A stretch of DNA of 38,245 nucleotides from positions 1 to 38,245 of IMG/VR virus record IMGVR_UViG_3300037041_000752, one strand, 5' to 3'. The translations under genes and the position numbers were made by a program. Origin of the DNA: a virus. The notes under the pieces were generated by a model. It was not told the origin of the DNA and did not search any database. It worked only from the letters and a program-made list of their open reading frames with translations. This document shows positions 1 through 6,557 of this stretch, piece after piece (positions within the stretch are counted from its first letter, which is position 1; each line of letters opens with the position of its first letter).

Positions 1-121
1 AGAACTCTAATAATGTGTCCATTTGTTCGTCCTCTAATTCAACTGAACGTAATGGGGCTCCCAACAAATGTCTAACTTTTTTGTATAGGGAACTTCTTTC
101 TGGTTCTGGGATAACTGACAT
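1..121 (-). CDS. Probable virion structural protein, 5' end only
   Basis: This is the first 40 codons of a leftward gene that runs off the window, starting from ATG at 121-119. The visible protein begins MSVIPEPERSSLYKKVRHLL and continues with an acidic stretch rich in Glu and Asp (GAPLRSVELEDEQMDTLLEF). From memory, N termini of this kind (a basic helix followed by LEDEQ-type residues) occur in structural proteins of uncultured T4-like phages, but I cannot confirm a family. A TATTTAT element lies at 138-144 on the coding strand, about 16 nt upstream of the start, as for other structural genes here. There is no Shine-Dalgarno sequence. The frame is open to the window edge and the start is clear; the function is a guess. 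Confidence 0.6.
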   Translation of the reverse strand, partial: MSVIPEPERSSLYKKVRHLLGAPLRSVELEDEQMDTLLEF

Positions 122-137
122 ATATATTTTTTTATAT

Positions 138-144
138 ATAAATA
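138..144 (-). promoter_or_regulatory. TATTTAT element upstream of the leftward structural gene
   Basis: Read on the minus strand, this is GATATTTATATATAAA, 16 nt upstream of the ATG at 121. It is one of 13 coding-strand TATTTAT elements placed just upstream of genes in this window. Its role as a late promoter is inferred. Confidence 0.4.
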
Positions 145-160
145 TCTAGACGATACTCTT

Positions 161-1321
161 TTATCTACAAATTATTTTGTCGGTATCTTTTTTAGGGATG
201 TTTAAAATAATTTTTTTTAAAACATCAGATTCTCTGTCAAATACATAAGCGGGGATTGAGGTACCTCTAAGGTCAGGATTAATTCTAAATCTAATTGATA
301 ATCTTTTTTCATTACACCCTCTTTGACCTAAATTAGACCAATAGAATTGAATGTATTTTGACGGTATAATAGTATAATCATCATATATTAAACCGTCCAT
401 ATTACCTGACAAGTTATCAAGGAAAGTTTCAGCAATTGGTAACTTTTCAATCCACTTGAATATAGCGTCTATGGTGTGGTTATATATTCCTAAATGAGTT
501 GGTTTAAAAGATGATAAATCGCTTTGTTTAAAAATAGAAAAGAATTCGGACAAATAACTATCAATGTTAGTATCCATCATTTTTATCTCAAACTTTGACC
601 CCGCACTAAAAAGGATTTCTTCATTACCATTATCATCAATAACATATAAAGGTTTTTTAGAAACAACATCAATTTTAGTTGGGTTAGATGATTCTAAAGA
701 TTCAACTATACAAGATTTAATATCTTCTAGTAGTTCGGTGAATTCATTCTCATCGGAAGTTTGTTTAAGTTTATCTATAATATCAATAAATTTATCGGTA
801 CTTTCTTCACCACATTTATAATTTAAACTTAACCCAGTTCGTTTAGGGTCAAAATATTCACCAACAAAACTGTTTTCGTATTGGGTATATTCGGTCTGAC
901 GAACATTTTTAAGTATTTCCTCTAAATCATCAGGTATAATACCCTCTCTACTTATTTGTTTAAGTTTTCTTTTTAAAGGTACATTTTCCACTTCATTACC
1001 ATCTATAAATTTTGCAATGGTTTTTAGTGTGCTAATAGTTCTATCTTCATATTGTAATGATAACTCTAAAATCTTAGGTAGTAACCCAACATTTTTATGA
1101 CCAAAAAATTTGTGTATTGACCTTATAGAATCATTTAATGATTTTTTAAGTTTGTCGTCTAAAGTATCCCTCAATGATTTTAATCTACACGATGGACTGT
1201 TAATGTTTCTTGACGTTTTACATAGTTTAGATAAATAATCACGGGTGTCCGCATTTGTTACGACTTCACCATCAGATTCAAAAATACGGTTGTACTGACT
1301 TTCAGACATTATGAATTTCAT
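161..1321 (-). CDS. Unknown 386-aa protein with an N-terminal prohead-protease-like site
   Basis: I do not recognise a domain in this 386-aa protein. Its N terminus, MKFIMSESQYNRIF, resembles the short capsid-targeting tags of T4 internal proteins. A possible cleavage point follows M-S-E at Glu7, though P3 is Met rather than the Ile/Leu usual in T4. A similar tag (MKYIITEG) occurs inside the next gene upstream. The body is mixed charged helical sequence with a few Cys; the C-terminal third is aromatic and basic (around residues 325-360). No signal peptide or membrane segment is visible. The gene starts one base beyond the stop codon of the SOD fusion gene, so the two are probably co-transcribed. 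It may be a cargo protein packaged in the head and injected; this rests only on the tag and the neighbour. Confidence 0.75.
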   Translation of the reverse strand: MKFIMSESQYNRIFESDGEVVTNADTRDYLSKLCKTSRNINSPSCRLKSLRDTLDDKLKKSLNDSIRSIHKFFGHKNVGLLPKILELSLQYEDRTISTLKTIAKFIDGNEVENVPLKRKLKQISREGIIPDDLEEILKNVRQTEYTQYENSFVGEYFDPKRTGLSLNYKCGEESTDKFIDIIDKLKQTSDENEFTELLEDIKSCIVESLESSNPTKIDVVSKKPLYVIDDNGNEEILFSAGSKFEIKMMDTNIDSYLSEFFSIFKQSDLSSFKPTHLGIYNHTIDAIFKWIEKLPIAETFLDNLSGNMDGLIYDDYTIIPSKYIQFYWSNLGQRGCNEKRLSIRFRINPDLRGTSIPAYVFDRESDVLKKIILNIPKKDTDKIICR

Positions 1322-1322
1322 A

Positions 1323-2852
1323 TTAATAAATATCCTTTATTAAGTTATTGTCAGGTATAACATATTTACCATTAGTTATTTTGACATTTTTATTATCAAA
1401 AATCATAATTTTACCACTAGTACTTGCAAAAATTAACCAATCAGTTGTATATTGTTTTATTTGACCAGTATCATTCATTGTATATTCCCCATTTGATAGG
1501 TCAAATGTTTTATATGGTTTTACTTGTGCAGTGAAAATGTTATTATCAATTTTAACTCTACAATCAATTCCACCGACAGCATCTTCCAAACTACCAAGTT
1601 CTCCCACTTTTTCTACATTATCTTCACCATAGATTTCTTTAAGTTTGGTAACAACCATCTCTTCAGTGGCATCACCAATTTTGTTGGTACTACCTAATGT
1701 TGCCATTATGTTTTCAAATGTCGGAGATGAAATTGTAAAAATTCTAAATTTAAATTCATTAACAATCTCAATAAGTTTTTTAGCTTCGTCTATTTGTTGT
1801 TTAACTGACTTACCATCAAATGATATTGTTGGTCTGTTTAATTTTGTTAATACTTTGTTAATGTCATTTATTAAAACACAGAACACCTCGTAGTTTGTAT
1901 TAATTTTATTTAATACAGACCTACCAGGTTTTTCTAAATCATAGATACCATTCATTTGGTCAACACCATACTCATCTTTTTTATAGTAGTTGTCAGGAAA
2001 TACATCTGATAATATTTTTTCAATCCCATATCGGTAAATCTTTTTAACATACTTGTTGGTGTTAAATATGTCTTTGTATTTAACAACATCGGACCTCTTA
2101 CACCTATCGGAAACACCCTCAGTAATGATATATTTCATTTTAATATTCTCATTAATTTTAGTTTGAGTTTTCATCTTCAACAGTTCGTTAACAAATTTCC
2201 AATTCACACATTTCCAAAAGTTACGAATATATTCATCTCTTTTATTATGATATTTTAAATAATAAGCATGTTCCCATAAATCCAAACCTAATAGAGGGTA
2301 ACCACCATTCTTAATGATATTCATCAATGGATTATCTTGGTTTGGTGTTGAGATGATTTTTAATGTACCTCGTTTAGTTAGTACTAACCATATCCACCCT
2401 GAACCAAATCTGTTTTTAGCGACAGTTTCAAACTTAGATTTAAACTCTTTAAAACTTCCAAATGATTTAACAATTTTTTTAAGTATTGGTCCATCACATT
2501 GTTGTTCTTTTGGTGATAACATTTTCCAAAACAAAGCGTGATTAAATGCTCCACCAGCATTATTTCTAATTGTTTTGTTATACTTACTAATTTTCTTAAT
2601 GATATCCTCAAGTTCCACATCACCATATTCTTTTTTGGATAGTGCGTCATTTAATTTCTTAACATACCCTTTATAGTGTTTATTGTAATGAAAATCCATT
2701 GTTTCAGCATCAATGAAATTTTTTAAAGCTGAATAGGCATACGGTAATTTCTCAATCCCGATTTTTTTCGCTTCACTAATAAGTGTTCTTTTTGCGGATT
2801 GTTTTTTAATATCTTCAGTAAGCAATTTTGCTTTTTCTTCTAACGATTTCAT
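1323..2852 (-). CDS. Mn-type superoxide dismutase fused to a PD-(D/E)XK nuclease-like domain
   Basis: Residues about 34-226 form a complete Fe/Mn superoxide dismutase. The four metal ligands are visible as H59 (KHYKGYV), H105 (FNHALFW), D191 and H195 (DLWEHAYY). Gly100/Gly101 before the second ligand and Gln172 in NQDNPL match the Mn-type pattern. The enzyme would convert superoxide to hydrogen peroxide and oxygen. Before it lies a 33-residue extension containing L-T-E (Glu13) and L-I-S-E-A (Glu27), which resemble T4 prohead protease sites. After it comes a tag that looks like a gene start, MKYIITEG at 239-246, then about 260 residues ending in a nuclease-like core: E397/E398, D430 and Q443-V-K445, the D...QxK pattern of Mrr-like enzymes. 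SOD homology is certain; the nuclease call is tentative and cleavage is inferred. Bacterial SodA/SodB are about 200 aa, so this protein is a fusion. Confidence 0.9.
   Translation of the reverse strand: MKSLEEKAKLLTEDIKKQSAKRTLISEAKKIGIEKLPYAYSALKNFIDAETMDFHYNKHYKGYVKKLNDALSKKEYGDVELEDIIKKISKYNKTIRNNAGGAFNHALFWKMLSPKEQQCDGPILKKIVKSFGSFKEFKSKFETVAKNRFGSGWIWLVLTKRGTLKIISTPNQDNPLMNIIKNGGYPLLGLDLWEHAYYLKYHNKRDEYIRNFWKCVNWKFVNELLKMKTQTKINENIKMKYIITEGVSDRCKRSDVVKYKDIFNTNKYVKKIYRYGIEKILSDVFPDNYYKKDEYGVDQMNGIYDLEKPGRSVLNKINTNYEVFCVLINDINKVLTKLNRPTISFDGKSVKQQIDEAKKLIEIVNEFKFRIFTISSPTFENIMATLGSTNKIGDATEEMVVTKLKEIYGEDNVEKVGELGSLEDAVGGIDCRVKIDNNIFTAQVKPYKTFDLSNGEYTMNDTGQIKQYTTDWLIFASTSGKIMIFDNKNVKITNGKYVIPDNNLIKDIY
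1326..1332 (-). promoter_or_regulatory. TATTTAT element 4 nt before the 386-aa gene
   Basis: The coding strand reads GGATATTTATTAATATG. The element overlaps the last codons of the SOD fusion gene (Asp-Ile-Tyr-stop), so its sequence could simply be coding. Its position just before a start codon matches the elements at 4703 and 36054. Confidence 0.25.
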
Positions 2853-2869
2853 ATTCTTAATATATTACT

Positions 2870-2876
2870 ATAAATA
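2870..2876 (-). promoter_or_regulatory. TATTTAT element upstream of the SOD-nuclease gene
   Basis: The coding strand reads TCGGCTTATTTATAGTAATA, 17 nt upstream of the ATG at 2852. The 14-base string TCGGCTTATTTATA recurs exactly upstream of the HAD-like gene at 9931-9944. Late-promoter function is inferred. Confidence 0.45.
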
Positions 2877-2894
2877 AGCCGAAACCTCAAAATA

Positions 2895-4664
2895 TCACTT
2901 AGAATGTATACGATTCATTATTTCTTGTACAACATCACTCTTATCAATATTATCTCCCATTACGGTATCAATCACATTTTTCTTATTTGATAAAATATCA
3001 TATATTGCTCCCTCAATAGAGTTTTCAAATATAGGATAATAAATTGACACACTATTCTTTTGACCGAATCTATAAGCTCGGTCCTCTGCTTGTTGGTGGT
3101 CTGATGGAACAAATGATAAGTCATTCATAATACATGCCTCACCAGCGGTGAGAGTAATTCCGACACCCGCGGCTTTAAGGTTCCCAACAAATACTTTGAT
3201 TTTATCGTTCTCTTGGAATTGGTCAACGGCATTTTGGCGATGAGGTTTACTACATGACCCATCTAAATAAACCGCTTGTTTACCAAAGTGTTGATAAATT
3301 TTTTGTAGTGTGTCTGTAAAGTTTGTAAATATGATGACCTTTTTATCTTGGTCAATAATACTTTGAGCTAATTCTATTGTGGTATTTATTTTTTCTTCGG
3401 CAATTACTTGTCTAACCTTCATCAACTTACTAAATTGAATCGTTAATGATGAAGATTCTTCTTTTTTATTTTCATACCAATTATAATACTCACCCATTAA
3501 ACCTTCGTAGTTTTTTGATTTGAGTCTTAGATATACTGGTGTGATTATCTTGTCAGGTAAATCTAACACATCAGTTTTTAATCTCCTTAAAAATTGTCTT
3601 GATGTTCTATCCCTTAATTCCTCTAAGTTGGATGCTCCTGATGTATTCCATACTTTTCTTTTACCCGCATTAAATTGATACCCCTGACAATATCTAATTG
3701 CGTAAGCCATCCAATTCTGAGCAACGGGACTTTCAATTAAGTTTAATAAATTATAATAATTCATTGGTCGTGATGTCATTGGTGTTCCCGTTAACAACCA
3801 AAGATATTTTGTTTTTGATGCAAAATTATTTACAAGTTTGGTCCTTTGAGCCTGACCATTTTGAATGTAGTGAGCCTCATCAATGATGATTAGTTCAGGA
3901 TTAAATTGAGATATTAATGTTTCTTCTTTTGATTTTAATTCGTGGAAGTTCTTTAGTATGTCATAATTAATTATCAGGAAATCATGTTCTAATGAAAAGT
4001 TTTTACCTTCAGCAATATAAACACTTCTGTCAGTATAGTTTGCAATTTCTCTTTGCCAATTTATTTTTAACGATGCGGGACATATAATCAAAACTCTTTT
4101 TGCTCCTGTTTCTAAAGCGGCAATAATTGTTGATGTGGTCTTACCCAATCCCATATCGTCCGCCAAAATAAATCTTTTGGTTCCGACCAATTTCTCAACA
4201 GCCTCCACTTGATGACTAAGAAGTGGTCGGTGGGAATATTTAGAATAATCAATCTCAACCTTTTCTGTGGTATGAGTTTTTATAATAGCACTTTTAGGTA
4301 ACCAAAAATCGTGAAGTTGTTCAGATTCAAATACTTTACCCCAAATATGATAAGCCTTATCCTTCTCAACCAATAACTTCTCAACCCATATCTTTTCAGG
4401 TATAATCGTATATAATTTCTCATCAGCAATCTTTTTGGCGAAATAGGGGTCAAGGTCAACCCATTTCTTAGCAACTTTAGGATTAACACCTGAATAGTTT
4501 ATAATATAATCTGATTGTGAGCGTGTAGGAACAAAGTTCTTATTAGATAAAAACTTATTCTTTAAATTTATCAAAAAGTTATTTGACCCTTGATATTCTT
4601 CCAATATATTAAGGGCCTTTCTTTCAACAACTTCAAAATTACTTTTTATTTCGTTATTTTCCAA
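2895..4664 (-). CDS. SNF2-family DNA helicase/translocase (SMARCAL1-like)
   Basis: This 589-aa superfamily 2 ATPase shows helicase motifs in order. There is a Q-like LLSHQ element near residue 150 and a Walker A motif, DDMGLGKTT, at about 169-177. Motif Ia is IICPASLKINW, the DEAH box is at 262-265, and motif III is LLTGTP. The C-terminal RecA-like lobe has VIIFTNF, GVGITLTAG and the arginine-finger motif QAEDRAYRFGQ. Such proteins translocate on double-stranded DNA and can anneal or remodel forks. In T4-like phages this role resembles UvsW, but the sequence is closer to the SNF2/SMARCAL1 type than to UvsW. The start is TTG: an in-frame stop lies 12 nt upstream and no in-frame ATG occurs for a long way downstream. 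The gene diverges from the plus-strand structural cluster across a 49-bp spacer. Confidence 0.92.
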   Translation of the reverse strand: MENNEIKSNFEVVERKALNILEEYQGSNNFLINLKNKFLSNKNFVPTRSQSDYIINYSGVNPKVAKKWVDLDPYFAKKIADEKLYTIIPEKIWVEKLLVEKDKAYHIWGKVFESEQLHDFWLPKSAIIKTHTTEKVEIDYSKYSHRPLLSHQVEAVEKLVGTKRFILADDMGLGKTTSTIIAALETGAKRVLIICPASLKINWQREIANYTDRSVYIAEGKNFSLEHDFLIINYDILKNFHELKSKEETLISQFNPELIIIDEAHYIQNGQAQRTKLVNNFASKTKYLWLLTGTPMTSRPMNYYNLLNLIESPVAQNWMAYAIRYCQGYQFNAGKRKVWNTSGASNLEELRDRTSRQFLRRLKTDVLDLPDKIITPVYLRLKSKNYEGLMGEYYNWYENKKEESSSLTIQFSKLMKVRQVIAEEKINTTIELAQSIIDQDKKVIIFTNFTDTLQKIYQHFGKQAVYLDGSCSKPHRQNAVDQFQENDKIKVFVGNLKAAGVGITLTAGEACIMNDLSFVPSDHQQAEDRAYRFGQKNSVSIYYPIFENSIEGAIYDILSNKKNVIDTVMGDNIDKSDVVQEIMNRIHSK

Positions 4665-4679
4665 AACTAAAGTTTAATT

Positions 4680-4686
4680 ATAAATA
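4680..4686 (-). promoter_or_regulatory. TATTTAT element for the SNF2 helicase
   Basis: On the minus strand this reads TATTATTTATAATTAAA, 15 nt upstream of the TTG start at 4664. It lies back to back with the plus-strand copy at 4703-4709, each being nearer to its own gene. Read on the plus strand the site is TATAAATA (4679-4686), identical to the T4 late box, so an opposite assignment remains possible here. Confidence 0.4.
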
Positions 4687-4702
4687 ATAATCATAATTAA
4701 GA

Positions 4703-4709
4703 TATTTAT
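4703..4709 (+). promoter_or_regulatory. TATTTAT element for the first plus-strand structural gene
   Basis: GATATTTATCAATATG places the element only 4 nt before the ATG at 4714. If it acted as a -10 box, the transcript would be nearly leaderless. With 4680-4686 it forms a divergent pair in a 49-bp spacer. Confidence 0.35.
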
Positions 4710-4713
4710 CAAT

Positions 4714-5229
4714 ATGTCAGAAAATAAAGTTCCAATAACAAGATTAGGTAAATTCTTCGGTGCTGAAGATTTTAATTTGGATATCTCTATGGGTGAAGAA
4801 TGGTTACACGGAGATATGAATTTTACATTGGTATTATATAGAATTGACCGTAAAAAAACTGTTACAGATGATGTGTATGGTGAAACTGTTAGTGATGGTA
4901 TTAAATTTCTACCACCTATAGAATTTAAGGCGTTTGTTCAAGTTATGGCACCTGAAAACAAAAATGTGGGAAATTCTAAAATTGAACAGTTTGAACCTGG
5001 TAACATTAGAGTATCTGTTTACCAATCTCATTTGGATGAATTGGGTGTTGATATTGAGTATGGTGATTATATAGGATACTATGAAACAGAAACAAGAGTT
5101 AGATATTACACTGTAAATAATGATGGTCGTGTTGTTTCTGACAACAAGCACACATATGGTGGTTATAAACCATTTTATAAAACTATTATTGCGTCTCCTG
5201 TTGGACCAAATGAATTTAACGGATTATAA
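4714..5229 (+). CDS. Probable virion structural protein, 171 aa
   Basis: The 171-aa protein starts MSENKVPITRLGKFFGAEDF and contains EEWLHGDMNFTLVLYRIDR, FLPPIEFKAFVQV and GDYIGYYETETRVRYYTV. It looks like a compact beta-rich protein with no signal peptide or membrane segment. From memory, similar small proteins with a WL-GDMNFTV-LYRVDR stretch occur near the neck and tail genes of marine T4-like phages. I cannot name the T4 counterpart, and a head-tail connector or neck role is inferred from position. It opens the rightward structural cluster; the next gene starts 3 nt after its stop, so the two are co-transcribed. There is no Shine-Dalgarno sequence. Confidence 0.85.
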   Translation: MSENKVPITRLGKFFGAEDFNLDISMGEEWLHGDMNFTLVLYRIDRKKTVTDDVYGETVSDGIKFLPPIEFKAFVQVMAPENKNVGNSKIEQFEPGNIRVSVYQSHLDELGVDIEYGDYIGYYETETRVRYYTVNNDGRVVSDNKHTYGGYKPFYKTIIASPVGPNEFNGL

Positions 5230-5232
5230 TTT

Positions 5233-6270
5233 ATGGCTTTACCAAAAAAAATAAAAAAATACATACCATTAACCGAAGAAAAAACTCTTTACCCAAGAAG
5301 AGAAGAGTTACTAGAGAAAATTAATAGGGATGGGACTTATCTACCTAAATCAATTTTACATGCCGATTTAGATGGTGGTATGTTAGATTTTGTTAAGAAC
5401 GACTTGAAGACTACGGTTTCAGGTAAAGTTATCCCTATGATTGATATTCTAATAACCACACAAAATTGGGCTCAATTTGCTCAAACTTGGGACATACAAA
5501 ATTTAGACAAAAATTCTGAACCACCTTTTATTACTGTAGTTAGAGTTCCTGAAGTTAAATACGGAACAAATCCATCAACAGTTTATACGATACCTAATAG
5601 AAAACAATTTTTCTATGCTCAAGTCCCAACTTGGGATGGACAAAGAAATGGGTTAGATATATATAAAATCCCACAACCAGTTCCCGTTGATATAACATAT
5701 CAAGTAAAAATCGTATGTAATAGAATGAGGGAACTTAATAAATTTAATCAAATTGTTATTGAGAAATTTTCATCAAGACAAGCTTATACCCAAATAAAGG
5801 GACATTACATTCCAATAATCATGAACAATATTTCGGACGAGTCTGTTAGTGAGGTTGAAAAAAGGAAGTATTATGTACAAAGTTACGAATTCACAATGTT
5901 AGGTTTTTTAATAGACGAAGATGAGTTTCAAGTTTCTCCCGCAGTGTCAAGAGTATTACAAGTTTTAGAAGTTAGTACAAATAAAAGTAAAAAAGAAAAA
6001 AAACAAACATTAACACCTGATAGTTTAACTACAACAGCAGTGTTTGTTATTGGTAATGATACTGTCAATGAACTATTTAATTTTACAGTAGACATTAACA
6101 TTGGAGATACTGAAAATGTATCCACTTTTGATGTGTTCATTAATGAAGACTATTATGGTAGTGATTTAACTCTAATACAAATCAATACTAATGATATATT
6201 AAAAATTGTTGTTGTTAAAGAAGATGACACTAAAGAATCAACTATTGAGTTGTTTTACAAATTGATTTAA
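5233..6270 (+). CDS. Probable tail or neck structural protein with a C-terminal Ig-like region
   Basis: The 345-aa protein is coupled to the preceding gene. The N-terminal 255 residues contain conserved-looking stretches such as MIDILITTQNWAQFAQTWDI, FITVVRVPEV and PVPVDITYQVKIVCNRMREL, followed by FSSRQAYTQIKGHYIPI. This alpha/beta layout reminds me of tail completion or terminator proteins, but I cannot assign a T4 gene number. A Lys/Ser-rich linker (about residues 250-260) joins a C-terminal beta-rich stretch of some 80 residues with alternating hydrophobic strands and no Cys, compatible with an Ig-like decoration domain. Its position just before the sheath gene supports a tail or neck role. 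The stop codon overlaps the stop of the small minus-strand gene at 6267 (convergent). Confidence 0.8.
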   Translation: MALPKKIKKYIPLTEEKTLYPRREELLEKINRDGTYLPKSILHADLDGGMLDFVKNDLKTTVSGKVIPMIDILITTQNWAQFAQTWDIQNLDKNSEPPFITVVRVPEVKYGTNPSTVYTIPNRKQFFYAQVPTWDGQRNGLDIYKIPQPVPVDITYQVKIVCNRMRELNKFNQIVIEKFSSRQAYTQIKGHYIPIIMNNISDESVSEVEKRKYYVQSYEFTMLGFLIDEDEFQVSPAVSRVLQVLEVSTNKSKKEKKQTLTPDSLTTTAVFVIGNDTVNELFNFTVDINIGDTENVSTFDVFINEDYYGSDLTLIQINTNDILKIVVVKEDDTKESTIELFYKLI

Positions 6271-6431
6271 TCCTCTCCGTAAATATCTTTTGATTCTTTA
6301 CATTTTTCCATTATAAGCTTTTCTAAGAACCTATAAATTTTAATACCTCTCTTATCACAATACTTTTTTAGTATATCGTGAGCCTCTTTAGAAATCTTTA
6401 AATTCTTTATTTCTTTACCTCCATTTTCCAT
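6267..6431 (-). CDS. Small basic protein, ribbon-helix-helix-like, 54 aa
   Basis: A 54-codon reading frame from ATG 6431-6429 to TAA 6269-6267 lies opposite to its neighbours. The protein has a short strand-like segment (EIKNLKISKEAHDILKKYCD) followed by a helix with KIYRFLEKLIMEKC. The pattern of one strand ('LKISKEAHDILKK') then two helices is that of ribbon-helix-helix repressors of the CopG/Arc type, which bind DNA as dimers. The fold call is by eye only. It fills most of the 287-nt gap between two plus-strand structural genes, and its 3' end overlaps the stop of the gene to the left by 3 nt. An imperfect inverted repeat (6442-6461) lies 10 nt upstream of its start and could be an autoregulatory operator. 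Its reading frame, typical coding composition and position support a real gene. Confidence 0.7.
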   Translation of the reverse strand: MENGGKEIKNLKISKEAHDILKKYCDKRGIKIYRFLEKLIMEKCKESKDIYGED

Positions 6432-6441
6432 AGCAGAAAAA

Positions 6442-6461
6442 AGGCAGAATTTATTCTACCT
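6442..6461. repeat. Imperfect inverted repeat upstream of the small minus-strand gene
   Basis: The arms aggcagaat and attctacct flank a 2-nt centre and pair at 8 of 9 positions. It could be an operator for the ribbon-helix-helix-like protein, or a hairpin in its leader. Nothing in the sequence decides between these. Confidence 0.4.
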
Positions 6462-6480
6462 AATTTATAAATACTTGCCA

Positions 6481-6505
6481 CAAAGTAAAGCACTTTGGTT
6501 TTTTT
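6481..6505 (+). terminator. Weak intrinsic terminator before the sheath gene
   Basis: A 6-bp stem (caaagt/actttg) with a 5-nt loop is followed by g and a seven-T run. It would end rightward transcripts arriving from the two preceding structural genes. The stem is short and AT-rich, so efficiency is doubtful. Confidence 0.35.
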
Positions 6506-6510
6506 CAGAA

Positions 6511-6517
6511 TATTTAT
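6511..6517 (+). promoter_or_regulatory. TATTTAT element upstream of the tail sheath gene
   Basis: GAATATTTATCAATAAA lies 40 nt upstream of the ATG at 6558, directly after the weak terminator. No TATAAATA occurs in this leader, so the T4-type late box cannot explain it. Late-promoter function is inferred. Confidence 0.5.
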
Positions 6518-6557
6518 CAATAAAATAAAAATAAATAAATAAAAAAACCAAAAAATA

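Noticed and set aside
564-821. Plus-strand open frame within the 386-aa gene
   Set aside because: Antisense shadow; Ser/Leu/Ile-rich translation without any recognisable domain, in a region fully used on the other strand.
4679-4686. TATAAATA as a T4-type late promoter for the plus-strand gene at 4714
   Set aside because: It is possible, but across the window the coding-strand form is TATTTAT, and most leaders with it contain no TATAAATA. The site is nearer to the minus-strand gene, where it reads TATTTATA.
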